From NCBI GenBank assembly GCA_963576735.1, contig OY755183.1, positions 15,333,213 through 15,397,212 of the forward strand: DNA of 64,000 nt. Reading direction: 5' to 3'. Position numbers and translations under genes: made by a program. The stretch is from Bedellia somnulentella. Taxonomy: Eukaryota; Arthropoda; Insecta; Lepidoptera; Bedelliidae. Shown in pieces: positions 1 through 8,898 of the stretch (position 1 is its first letter; the number at the start of each line of letters is the position of its first letter). The notes beneath the pieces were generated by a model. That model did no database searches, was not told where the DNA came from, and worked only from the letters and a program-made list of their open reading frames with translations.

Positions 1-2436
1 TAACTGTCACATTTGTGAGTTAGAAATAACTTCAGAAAAGTATATAGATTATGATTGGCGAACAGGATCTTTCTTAGGTATATGTCACGAAAATTGTAGT
101 AAACATTTTCATAAAGTTTCATTCATACCTATTGTGTTACATAACTTAAGTAACTATGATGCTCATTTCATAGTGCACGCATTAAATTTTAAAGAAGGTG
201 ATATACAAATTATACCTCAAAATAAGGATAAGTATATTTCATTTTCTAAAGTCTTAAATATAAACGGAAAGCAAATAAGTTTCAGGTTTATCGATTCATT
301 TAAATTTTTGGCAAGTAGCTTAAGTTCACTATCAAATAATTTAAATAAAGAACAATTTGTTGAGCTTAAAAATGAGTATCCATTAGATGTAGATTTTAAT
401 TTATTAAGAAGAAAAGGTATTTTCCCTTATGAATATGTAACTAATTTTGAAACTTTAAAATTGAAATCTTTACCAGATATTGAAAATTTCTACAGTTCTC
501 TTACCAATGCAAGTATAACTTTAGATGAATATTCTCATGCTAATGCAGTTTGGGTTAACTTCAAATGTTGTACATTGAGTGATTACTCTAATTTATATTT
601 GAAAACTGATGTTTTACTACTATGTGACATATTTGAAAATTTTAGAAGTGTTTGTTTAAGCACATATAATTTAGATCCTGCTCATTATTATACCGCCCCC
701 GGTCTAAGTTGGGATGCAATGCTAAAATATACAGGAGTTCGACTTGAACTACTAACAGATTTTAATAAAATTGCTTTTGTAAAGAGAGGAATCAGAGGTG
801 GAGTATCTCAATGTAGTAATCGTTATGCTAAGGCTAATAACCCATATATGAAGAACTATAACAAAAACGAAGTCACATCCTATTTATGTTATTTAGATGC
901 TAATAACTTGTACGGTTGGGCTATGTCTCAATATTTACCAGCTTCAGATTTTGAATGGGTAGACCCTAGCATAGATTTTAATTTATCAGACACGTCTAAT
1001 ATTGGGTATATATTAGAAGTAGACTTAGAGTACCCTGAAACTCTTCATGATTTACACTCAGATTTTCCTTTATGTCCTGAAAATATTTGTGTTGGTGAAT
1101 GTAATGATAAGAAGCTTGTATTAAATTTAAATAATAAAATTAAGTATGTAATACACTATAGAAATCTTTTACAATGTTTGGAAATGGGTATGCTTCTGAA
1201 AAAAGTGTATAGAGTTTTAAAATTTAAGCAGAGTCCGTGGTTAAAAGAATACATAAAATTAAATACTGATAAACGAATGCTAGCACGTTCAGATTTTGAA
1301 AAAGATTTCTATAAATTAATGAACAATTCTATTTTTGGGAAGACAATGGAGAATATTGAAAAAAGAGTTAATGTTAAGTTACTTACACACTGGGAAAATC
1401 ATGGTAAAATTCAAGGAGTTCAAAGTATGATTGCGCGCCCTGAATTTCACAGCCTCTCAATATTCTCTAAAAGTCTCGTTGCAGTTCAATTACAAAAAAC
1501 TAAATTATTTTACAACATACCCATTTATTTAGGTTTTTGTATTTTAGATATATCAAAAACTTTAATGTATAACTTTCATTATAAATATATGTGTAAAAAG
1601 TTTAGCAATTTAAAATTATTATATACTGATACTGATAGTTTAGTTTACCAGATATTTTGTGCGGATTATTACAAAGAAATTCAGTCTGATCTTGTTCAAT
1701 ACTTTGACACTTCTGATTATCCTGAGAATAATATTTATCAATTTCCATTAATCAATAAGAAAAAAATAGGATATTTCAAAGATGAGACTAATAGTCGAAT
1801 TTTTAATGAATTTGTAGGTTTAAGATCAAAGATGTATGCAATGGACATTGATAACATGACTGTGACTAAAGCCAAAGGTGTTAATAAAACTGTAACAAAG
1901 AGTTTGAAAATGGAAAATTATAAATCTTGTTTGTTTAATAAAAATATTCAACATGCTGAGATGTATAGATTTAAGTCAATTAAACATGTAATTTTTACAC
2001 AAAAAATTAATAAAATAAGTTTATCGTATAATGATACTAAACGTTATATTATACCTGATTCGACTGATACTTTAGCATGGGGGCACTATAGTATAAGACC
2101 AGAAGCGGTATAGTTATTTAATTATTGTAACCTATTGTAAATTAGATGTTTGTTGTATACTTAAGCTAATAAACTGATATGTAAACAAAAATATTTCTTT
2201 TCCTCATTTCCTTCATATACACGCTAAATTTTTTTTTATTAAACATTAATCGATCACCTCTCGAAAGCAATAAACGTAGTCTATTAGAAGTCAAAACATA
2301 AAGTAAAATAAAATGTTTCATTTCCAACATCCTTTTACGTCAATTGTAGCTGGTCCAAGTAGTTGTGGAAAAACTGTTTTTGTCCATAATTTTTTAAAAC
2401 ACATGCATCACATATGTAATGTCCAATTCAAAAACA
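1..2436 (+). repeat. left arm of long inverted repeat
   Basis: Reads as the reverse complement of 6114-8549 (coordinate pairs sum to 8550). Stop codons of the two PolB copies (2111-2113 and 6437-6439) and start codons of the two ATPases (2313 and 6237) pair exactly. The stretches I compared base by base, including a 9-nt homopolymer, are identical, and the two protein translations agree. Identity ends after base 2436. Confidence 0.9.
2..2113 (+). CDS. Protein-primed family B DNA polymerase, copy 1 (5' cut by window)
   Basis: Replicative DNA polymerase of a Polinton (DNA_pol_B_2 type). The frame is open from base 2, so the protein is a C-terminal portion of about 703 residues; the ATG at 134 is internal. 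It carries an HNLSNYD exonuclease motif, a YLKTD Exo III-type motif, polymerase motif A (LDANNLYG), motif B (KLMNNSIFG) and motif C (YTDTDS), all intact. A CxxC pair precedes the exonuclease part at the window start. It is followed after 199 bp by the ATPase start, the same order as in the inverted copy. The translation matches the other copy over their shared length. Family members are usually 1,000 residues or more, so both copies lack the N-terminal region. Confidence 0.9.
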   Translation, partial: NCHICELEITSEKYIDYDWRTGSFLGICHENCSKHFHKVSFIPIVLHNLSNYDAHFIVHALNFKEGDIQIIPQNKDKYISFSKVLNINGKQISFRFIDSFKFLASSLSSLSNNLNKEQFVELKNEYPLDVDFNLLRRKGIFPYEYVTNFETLKLKSLPDIENFYSSLTNASITLDEYSHANAVWVNFKCCTLSDYSNLYLKTDVLLLCDIFENFRSVCLSTYNLDPAHYYTAPGLSWDAMLKYTGVRLELLTDFNKIAFVKRGIRGGVSQCSNRYAKANNPYMKNYNKNEVTSYLCYLDANNLYGWAMSQYLPASDFEWVDPSIDFNLSDTSNIGYILEVDLEYPETLHDLHSDFPLCPENICVGECNDKKLVLNLNNKIKYVIHYRNLLQCLEMGMLLKKVYRVLKFKQSPWLKEYIKLNTDKRMLARSDFEKDFYKLMNNSIFGKTMENIEKRVNVKLLTHWENHGKIQGVQSMIARPEFHSLSIFSKSLVAVQLQKTKLFYNIPIYLGFCILDISKTLMYNFHYKYMCKKFSNLKLLYTDTDSLVYQIFCADYYKEIQSDLVQYFDTSDYPENNIYQFPLINKKKIGYFKDETNSRIFNEFVGLRSKMYAMDIDNMTVTKAKGVNKTVTKSLKMENYKSCLFNKNIQHAEMYRFKSIKHVIFTQKINKISLSYNDTKRYIIPDSTDTLAWGHYSIRPEAV

Positions 2437-2507
2437 AGTTTTGCCATGCAGTAATGATATTATTCGAATTAACATCAGACGGGCACATTTTAATACTTCG
2501 ATGGTAA
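2313..2507 (+). pseudogene. Packaging ATPase, N-terminal fragment (copy 1)
   Basis: The first 41 residues match the start of the ATPase at 5656-6237, including the Walker A P-loop GPSSCGKT at residues 14-21. At base 2436 the ATPase sequence stops and the frame continues for some 23 residues through antisense integrase DNA, so this is a truncated gene fused to unrelated sequence. The Walker B region is absent and the product cannot hydrolyse ATP normally. The break marks one end of the inverted duplication. Confidence 0.85.
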
Positions 2508-3142
2508 CTATGATTATACGAATACATTAAATTATGTAATATGTCTATATATCTATTAGTATTTTTATGAGTAAAATATCGCCACATTTTCATTTTAAGA
2601 GTTCGTTGAAATCTTTCAACAATACTAGCTTTAATATCAGGATTATTTGTTGTATAGTAGTTAATATGACAACTTTTTAAATATTTTTGAACATCTTTAG
2701 AAATAAACTCAGTACCTTTATCGGTTTGAATATGGGTAGGGGTTGTTTGAGCTTCTTTAAAAATATCAGCAAAAGACGTTTTTATTGTTTTAGAGTCTTT
2801 TTTCTTTATAGCTCTCGCAAAAGCATACTTACTAAAAACATCAATGACACATAATATATATTTAAATCCATCATTTTGTTTACTATATGAGCGCATATCA
2901 CTTAAATCAGCTTGCCATAATTCATTGCAGTTCGATAAGATGTATTTATTTCTTGAAAATCTACGTTGGACTGGTTTATGTAAGGTGTAAGTTTCTTGAG
3001 ACTGCAGCCATTTTCTTATTTCACTTTTCTTAAGTTTATTTTTCATAGTTACATACAGTTTATTTAAACTGCTGTAACCAGCTGGATGAGAAATATTGTA
3101 GTAAATGTTGTGTAGTTCTGTTAAGGGGTCCATTTTTTCCAA
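2408..3142 (-). CDS. Polinton retrovirus-like integrase, C-terminally truncated
   Basis: DDE integrase that would insert the element into chromosomal DNA. The rve core shows the triad D79 (WQADL), D141 (IQTDKGTEF) and E176 (SIVERFQR) with 34 residues between the last two. An N-terminal part of about 70 residues precedes the core, and the region after E176 (KMWRYFTHKN, then SYNHSYHRS) is typical of Polinton integrases. The native sequence ends near base 2437; the last few residues (NWTLHM) come from antisense ATPase across the rearrangement junction, so any C-terminal chromodomain or tail is lost. The start overlaps the end of the preceding gene by 22 nt, which suggests compact coding or one ancestral polyprotein. 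Confidence 0.88.
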   Translation of the reverse strand: MEKMDPLTELHNIYYNISHPAGYSSLNKLYVTMKNKLKKSEIRKWLQSQETYTLHKPVQRRFSRNKYILSNCNELWQADLSDMRSYSKQNDGFKYILCVIDVFSKYAFARAIKKKDSKTIKTSFADIFKEAQTTPTHIQTDKGTEFISKDVQKYLKSCHINYYTTNNPDIKASIVERFQRTLKMKMWRYFTHKNTNRYIDILHNLMYSYNHSYHRSIKMCPSDVNSNNIITAWQNLFLNWTLHM

Positions 3143-3627
3143 TCGTGTGTGCGTTTGACTCTTTTAATGTCTTTGTCTACTGAAGTGGGTGTAGAACATA
3201 GACTGTTTGTGGAGTTCGCCTCAGGTGCACTTTCCGGTGTGCTGTTTAAAACCTTTATGACAGTTGCTCTCTTTGCATTTCCTATATAACTCATAGGTAC
3301 CTGTAAATCTTTTAAAAGTATAATAAAATCTATCCATCCACTAGGGGAGCTATTTTTAAGTGGTCTTAACACATCGTTTACTAAGTCAACTATATTACTT
3401 TTATAAATTTCTTTATTATTGATAAACACTGTTCCCTGTTTATTCCAAGTAACCTTGTCTTTATTATTTAAAAGAACGTCTAATAACAATTCACCCTTTA
3501 TTTTATATGTTTTTGGTATTAACTGAAGTATTTGAGTCTTATCATATAAGTTATTTAATTTAGTACTAATGTTTACATTTCCCTCCAATCTTTCAGTTTC
3601 AAAAATATTTTTCTCCTGATTCTTCAT
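3121..3627 (-). CDS. Conserved Polinton protein, part 2 (168 aa)
   Basis: Function unknown. The pattern of a hydrophobic centre with YKSNIVDLVNDVLRP followed by PSGWIDFIILLKDLQVP and IGNAKR resembles a protein found beside integrase in many insect and cnidarian Polintons (recognised from memory of the family, not verified). The C-terminal third is Ser/Thr-rich and ends basic. Its ATG overlaps the stop of the 89-aa gene upstream as ATGA, and its 3' end overlaps the integrase start by 22 nt. The three genes therefore form one tight transcription unit on the minus strand. In related elements the 89-aa and 168-aa parts may be one protein, in which case this copy carries a frameshift or uses stop-start reinitiation. 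Confidence 0.6.
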   Translation of the reverse strand: MKNQEKNIFETERLEGNVNISTKLNNLYDKTQILQLIPKTYKIKGELLLDVLLNNKDKVTWNKQGTVFINNKEIYKSNIVDLVNDVLRPLKNSSPSGWIDFIILLKDLQVPMSYIGNAKRATVIKVLNSTPESAPEANSTNSLCSTPTSVDKDIKRVKRTHDWKKWTP

Positions 3628-3893
3628 AGCATTTTATCTATACAATTCTGCTCGTTTAAGGATAGAATCGGTATTTCTACAGGTTGTCGTTCTTTGTTTA
3701 TAAAGTATAAATACCTTTGTAATGTTTGTAAATAAAGTGACCATTTTTCACGGTCTTCCATCTTTTTGTTCAATATTTTATGCATTTCTTCATCAAGAAG
3801 TGATAAATTACTAACATGAGTAGTACTGCTTCCTGCCTTTAATTTTTCTATGACTTCTGGTTCGACTAATATCATTTTTTTAGCATTTTCCAT
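3624..3893 (-). CDS. Conserved Polinton protein, part 1 (89 aa)
   Basis: Function unknown. Begins with the run MILVEPEVIEKLK, followed by a helical stretch (LLDEEMHKILNKKMEDREKW) and LQRYLYFINKERQPVEIPI. This arrangement looks like the N-terminal half of a conserved Polinton protein whose second half is the next ORF. The stop codon overlaps the next ATG (ATGA). Only 4 bp separate its start codon from the stop of the pX-like remnant upstream on the same strand, so all lie in one polycistronic-looking block. No signal peptide or membrane segment is evident. Confidence 0.55.
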   Translation of the reverse strand: MENAKKMILVEPEVIEKLKAGSSTTHVSNLSLLDEEMHKILNKKMEDREKWSLYLQTLQRYLYFINKERQPVEIPILSLNEQNCIDKML

Positions 3894-3897
3894 TTTA

Positions 3898-4056
3898 TTA
3901 GGATGTAAAAGATTTTAATATTGATGATAAAACAGAACTCAAAATAATAGGTAAAAATGCACCACCTTTTTGTATCAAAATGTGTTTTCTTGAAATGTTT
4001 TTTCCTCTTTTAACTAATTTTCTGAGTATAGTTTTATACTTAGTAAGTTTTTTTTT
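3898..4056 (-). pseudogene. pX-like small Polinton protein, C-terminal remnant
   Basis: A 52-codon open stretch on the minus strand, too short for ordinary ORF lists and without a start codon. It is very basic at first (KKKLTKYKTILRKLVKRGKN), then changes to a glycine and hydrophobic tail (QKGGAFLPIILSSVLSSIL). A basic stretch followed by GG-x-LP and a hydrophobic helix is the pattern seen in the small virion proteins of adintoviruses and Polintons that have been compared with adenovirus pX. The N-terminal part is missing because the sequence is cut at about 4057 by the retrotransposon. Assignment rests on pattern only. Confidence 0.6.
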
Positions 4057-5708
4057 ACTTCAGACTTCAAACCAAACCAAACCAAACAGACCAATTTGTA
4101 TACAACCATGTTTTGCCAAGATATTCGAACTAAGTGTAGAGCGTGTTTTATCACAACATTTTAATGGTACTATAAACATTAACCAACATGGTTTTTGCAG
4201 TGGGCGCTCTGTTCAGACAAATTTAGTTTCATTCGTGTCTTATATCAGCAATGAATTGGATGAGGGTAATGAAGTACACGCTATTTATACCGACTTCAAA
4301 AGCGCTTTCGATAAAGTTTGCCACCAAAAACTTCTCGAAAAACTTGAGAAAATGGGTACGTGTGGGTCACTTTTGAGATGGTTTACATCATATCTTGAAA
4401 AAAGATCACAATTTGTTGTTTCAGGAGGATATACATCTAAAACCTTTTATGTCGGTTCTGGTGTGCCTCAAGGATCTCACTTGTCTCCGATTCTTTTTCT
4501 CTTATTCATTAATGACATAACCAAAGCTGTGACGTCGAGTATTTGCGGACGATTTAAAAATATATAATAAAGCCAACCCTGAGAATTGCAAACGGCTGCA
4601 AATTGATCTAGACAGATTATCAGAATGGTGCAACTGCAATCAGTTATCACTGAACGTAAAAAAGTGTTTCGATATGAAATTCACCAGAAAGAAGCTGCCC
4701 TTTAAATACAGATATAGTATTGGTGGTGTTAAGTTAACTGAAGTATCTGAAATGCGCGATCTAGGTGTGGTTCTAGACTCAAGATTGACATTTCTCCCCC
4801 ATATTGACACAATTGTGAAGAAATCTGCAAAAGTGTTAGGTTTCTTGAAACGTAATAGCCAACGTTTTAAAACTGAAACAAAAATTCAACTTTATTTTTC
4901 TTTAGTTCGTAGTAATTTGGAATTTGCAAGTCAGATCTGGAATCCCTTCTATGCTACCTCATCTTTACGCATAGAGTCAATACAGAGAGCATTTACTCGG
5001 CATTTAGCTCTCCAAGATACAAATATTTCACACCGACAACCATACATACAACGTTTAAATCACTTTAATTTAGATGAATTATCTAAGCGCCGCAAAATAC
5101 TGGACTTAATATTTTTGTTTAAAATTTTAAATGGACTAACTGATGGCTCGTCTATTCTCGAACAAATTCATTATTTTATTCCGCATAACTATCCCAGAAC
5201 ACGCATAGGAAATATTTTTAAAACTAAGCGTTGCAGGACCAATATAGGTATGAATTCACCTTTGACAAGAATATGTAGAGCTTATAATGAGTTGAACTCA
5301 AAACATTGTGACCTAGACATTTTCCACGACTCTTTTCCAGTTTTCAAAAAGAAAATTATTAAATATCTATAATATGTTTGTTAAATTTTAATTATTTTTT
5401 ATCCCATTGTTTTATTAGTAATTGTACCAATCAAAAAACTAAATCTATTATTATTATTTTAAAACAATATCATTTTTGTAATTTAAGTTTGTAAATATTT
5501 ATATCTGTTAGATTTAAGTTTAGGACTTAGTTTAAGATTTAAAAAAAAAAAAACAACTTATATGTCATGCCTTATGAATGATGTGTTCTGCCTGTAATTG
5601 GTGCATACCTCAGATGTTTTTTGTTATTATGTAAATGTTTGTTTTTAAATTGTATTTAATGTATGCTCTGTTGGCAAACCAAATAAATAAATAAATAAAT
5701 AAATAAAT
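4057..5708 (+). mobile_element. Non-LTR retrotransposon, 5'-truncated, inserted in the Polinton
   Basis: Jockey/CR1-group LINE fragment with RT coding, an AT-rich 3' UTR and a tail of (AAAT)n repeats ending at 5708. The right flank is ATPase coding sequence and the left flank is the pX-like gene, so the insertion joins two genes that should be separated by the ATPase C-terminus and the pX N-terminus. I see no matching target-site duplication, which fits an insertion with target-site deletion or a later deletion. Confidence 0.8.
4081..5372 (+). pseudogene. LINE reverse transcriptase, internally deleted
   Basis: RT-like blocks are RPICIQPCFAKIFE, NQHGFCSGRS, IYTDFKSAFDKV, VPQGSHLSPILFLLFINDI and, after a frame change near 4562, LSEWCNCNQLSLNVKKC and LGVVLDSRLTFLPHI. 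The catalytic FADD/YADD block, which should lie between the FINDI block and the LSEW block, is missing: the sequence goes from FINDITKAVTSSICG straight to a stop. The endonuclease domain is also absent. The enzyme is therefore dead. The C-terminal part (4674-5372) is still open for 232 codons, so the decay is fairly recent. Confidence 0.8.
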
Positions 5709-6237
5709 CGATCATAAGATAACCATATGGGTGACTCGTTGCATCTTTGTAAGCATCTTCAACAAATTTGGGGTTTTCAGGTGATAATTGACGAGCGAGG
5801 TATCTAACTTGTGTTTTGTCTCTTGGATTTTTAAAATAAATAATGTAGTTACAATTCAATGAAATATCACGTTGTCCTTTACCTTGATGAAAGAGATTCT
5901 GCGTTATATAAAATATGCTTAGATTGCGGTGATGACTACCTTTTGTAAAAATATCTACAATACGACCATCCGTTTCTCTCATCAGATCATCAACTATTAC
6001 GAGTATAAGCTGAGGTAGTTTTCCATCAAACATATTTAAATCAGGTAAACCTTGATGATATTTCACTCCACTTAGGTAATACAATGGTTGCATTTCATCA
6101 TAACACCAAACAATGTTTTTGAATTGGACATTACATATGTGATGCATGTGTTTTAAAAAATTATGGACAAAAACAGTTTTTCCACAACTACTTGGACCAG
6201 CTACAATTGACGTAAAAGGATGTTGGAAATGAAACAT
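5656..6237 (-). pseudogene. Packaging ATPase (FtsK/HerA-like), C-terminus lost
   Basis: Genome-packaging-type ATPase of the Polinton. Walker A is GPSSCGKT (residues 14-21); Walker B is LILVIVDD with D83 and D84; the polar QN in YITQNLF follows at the position expected for a sensor residue. Native sequence runs to about residue 177 (GYLMI); after that the frame reads through the (AAAT)n tail of the nested LINE, giving a low-complexity Leu/Ile/Tyr tail. Family members run some 50-80 residues further, so part of the fold is missing. It starts 199 bp after the PolB stop region in the same orientation, exactly as in copy 1. Confidence 0.85.
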
Positions 6238-8549
6238 TTTATTTTACTTTATGTTTTGACTTCTAATAGACTACGTTTATTGCTTTCGAGAGGTGATCGA
6301 TTAATGTTTAATAAAAAAAAATTTAGCGTGTATATGAAGGAAATGAGGAAAAGAAATATTTTTGTTTACATATCAGTTTATTAGCTTAAGTATACAACAA
6401 ACATCTAATTTACAATAGGTTACAATAATTAAATAACTATACCGCTTCTGGTCTTATACTATAGTGCCCCCATGCTAAAGTATCAGTCGAATCAGGTATA
6501 ATATAACGTTTAGTATCATTATACGATAAACTTATTTTATTAATTTTTTGTGTAAAAATTACATGTTTAATTGACTTAAATCTATACATCTCAGCATGTT
6601 GAATATTTTTATTAAACAAACAAGATTTATAATTTTCCATTTTCAAACTCTTTGTTACAGTTTTATTAACACCTTTGGCTTTAGTCACAGTCATGTTATC
6701 AATGTCCATTGCATACATCTTTGATCTTAAACCTACAAATTCATTAAAAATTCGACTATTAGTCTCATCTTTGAAATATCCTATTTTTTTCTTATTGATT
6801 AATGGAAATTGATAAATATTATTCTCAGGATAATCAGAAGTGTCAAAGTATTGAACAAGATCAGACTGAATTTCTTTGTAATAATCCGCACAAAATATCT
6901 GGTAAACTAAACTATCAGTATCAGTATATAATAATTTTAAATTGCTAAACTTTTTACACATATATTTATAATGAAAGTTATACATTAAAGTTTTTGATAT
7001 ATCTAAAATACAAAAACCTAAATAAATGGGTATGTTATAAAATAATTTAGTTTTTTGTAATTGAACTGCAACGAGACTTTTAGAGAATATTGAGAGGCTG
7101 TGAAATTCAGGGCGCGCAATCATACTTTGAACTCCTTGAATTTTACCATGATTTTCCCAGTGTGTAAGTAACTTAACATTAACTCTTTTTTCAATATTCT
7201 CCATTGTCTTCCCAAAAATAGAATTGTTCATTAATTTATAGAAATCTTTTTCAAAATCTGAACGTGCTAGCATTCGTTTATCAGTATTTAATTTTATGTA
7301 TTCTTTTAACCACGGACTCTGCTTAAATTTTAAAACTCTATACACTTTTTTCAGAAGCATACCCATTTCCAAACATTGTAAAAGATTTCTATAGTGTATT
7401 ACATACTTAATTTTATTATTTAAATTTAATACAAGCTTCTTATCATTACATTCACCAACACAAATATTTTCAGGACATAAAGGAAAATCTGAGTGTAAAT
7501 CATGAAGAGTTTCAGGGTACTCTAAGTCTACTTCTAATATATACCCAATATTAGACGTGTCTGATAAATTAAAATCTATGCTAGGGTCTACCCATTCAAA
7601 ATCTGAAGCTGGTAAATATTGAGACATAGCCCAACCGTACAAGTTATTAGCATCTAAATAACATAAATAGGATGTGACTTCGTTTTTGTTATAGTTCTTC
7701 ATATATGGGTTATTAGCCTTAGCATAACGATTACTACATTGAGATACTCCACCTCTGATTCCTCTCTTTACAAAAGCAATTTTATTAAAATCTGTTAGTA
7801 GTTCAAGTCGAACTCCTGTATATTTTAGCATTGCATCCCAACTTAGACCGGGGGCGGTATAATAATGAGCAGGATCTAAATTATATGTGCTTAAACAAAC
7901 ACTTCTAAAATTTTCAAATATGTCACATAGTAGTAAAACATCAGTTTTCAAATATAAATTAGAGTAATCACTCAATGTACAACATTTGAAGTTAACCCAA
8001 ACTGCATTAGCATGAGAATATTCATCTAAAGTTATACTTGCATTGGTAAGAGAACTGTAGAAATTTTCAATATCTGGTAAAGATTTCAATTTTAAAGTTT
8101 CAAAATTAGTTACATATTCATAAGGGAAAATACCTTTTCTTCTTAATAAATTAAAATCTACATCTAATGGATACTCATTTTTAAGCTCAACAAATTGTTC
8201 TTTATTTAAATTATTTGATAGTGAACTTAAGCTACTTGCCAAAAATTTAAATGAATCGATAAACCTGAAACTTATTTGCTTTCCGTTTATATTTAAGACT
8301 TTAGAAAATGAAATATACTTATCCTTATTTTGAGGTATAATTTGTATATCACCTTCTTTAAAATTTAATGCGTGCACTATGAAATGAGCATCATAGTTAC
8401 TTAAGTTATGTAACACAATAGGTATGAATGAAACTTTATGAAAATGTTTACTACAATTTTCGTGACATATACCTAAGAAAGATCCTGTTCGCCAATCATA
8501 ATCTATATACTTTTCTGAAGTTATTTCTAACTCACAAATGTGACAGTTA
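6114..8549 (-). repeat. right arm of long inverted repeat
   Basis: Partner of 1-2436. The sequence between the arms (2437-6113, 3,677 bp) holds integrase, the small genes and the LINE. The true repeat may be longer, because the left arm runs off the window. Confidence 0.9.
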
Positions 8550-8656
8550 CTTGTGCTATTAATTAAATTTATGTTTGATTCGGTAAGCTCGTGGGGACTC
8601 TTTTGAAAACTCAATTTCGTACTTATATTTTTAATGTCCTCATACAAATATGTCAT
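6437..8656 (-). CDS. Protein-primed family B DNA polymerase, copy 2
   Basis: Polinton replicative polymerase, 739 residues from the first ATG. A CxxC...CxxxC cluster (C38, C41, C64, C68) precedes HNLSNYD (83-89, exonuclease), YLKTD (235-239, Exo III-type), RGGVSQ (301-306), motif A LDANNLYG (334-341), motif B KLMNNSIFG (474-482) and motif C YTDTDS (577-582). All catalytic aspartates are present. The frame stays open for 41 more codons upstream (to 8779) and there encodes FGYYIKC and YTGEDCAKVF, a block typical of the family, so the ATG at 8656 is not the original start. The N-terminal portion of the ancestral protein is missing or lies in an unidentified exon. Confidence 0.9.
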   Translation of the reverse strand: MTYLYEDIKNISTKLSFQKSPHELTESNINLINSTSNCHICELEITSEKYIDYDWRTGSFLGICHENCSKHFHKVSFIPIVLHNLSNYDAHFIVHALNFKEGDIQIIPQNKDKYISFSKVLNINGKQISFRFIDSFKFLASSLSSLSNNLNKEQFVELKNEYPLDVDFNLLRRKGIFPYEYVTNFETLKLKSLPDIENFYSSLTNASITLDEYSHANAVWVNFKCCTLSDYSNLYLKTDVLLLCDIFENFRSVCLSTYNLDPAHYYTAPGLSWDAMLKYTGVRLELLTDFNKIAFVKRGIRGGVSQCSNRYAKANNPYMKNYNKNEVTSYLCYLDANNLYGWAMSQYLPASDFEWVDPSIDFNLSDTSNIGYILEVDLEYPETLHDLHSDFPLCPENICVGECNDKKLVLNLNNKIKYVIHYRNLLQCLEMGMLLKKVYRVLKFKQSPWLKEYIKLNTDKRMLARSDFEKDFYKLMNNSIFGKTMENIEKRVNVKLLTHWENHGKIQGVQSMIARPEFHSLSIFSKSLVAVQLQKTKLFYNIPIYLGFCILDISKTLMYNFHYKYMCKKFSNLKLLYTDTDSLVYQIFCADYYKEIQSDLVQYFDTSDYPENNIYQFPLINKKKIGYFKDETNSRIFNEFVGLRSKMYAMDIDNMTVTKAKGVNKTVTKSLKMENYKSCLFNKNIQHAEMYRFKSIKHVIFTQKINKISLSYNDTKRYIIPDSTDTLAWGHYSIRPEAV

Positions 8657-8898
8657 GAAAACTTTTGCACAATCCTCTCCAGTGTAAGTTACATATTTGG
8701 ATAAACTTTGGTTATATGAACATTTGATATAATAACCAAAACTATAAACATCGTGTCTTTGAACATTGCTAGCAGACCTTTATATTTGTTACTAGCACTG
8801 TGTTAGCTAATGATATGATTAATGAGTAATTCAATTTGTTAATGAAAAATACTTAAGTAAGGCGTTATTAAGTTTAATTTTATTTAACGTATTTAACA

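Larger units (their letters stand above)
1..8779. mobile_element. Polinton/Maverick (adintovirus-like) element, rearranged
   Basis: Grouping of PolB, packaging ATPase, rve-type integrase, two small conserved ORFs and a pX-like tail defines a Polinton-class self-synthesising DNA transposon. The genes lie as PolB-ATPase (+), then integrase, two ORFs and pX-like (-), then ATPase-PolB (-). No capsid or maturation protease gene is visible. The left end is cut by the window edge; I could not identify terminal inverted repeats with the 6 bp target duplication expected of the class, so the outer limits are open. The element is broken by an inverted duplication and by a nested retrotransposon. Confidence 0.85.
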
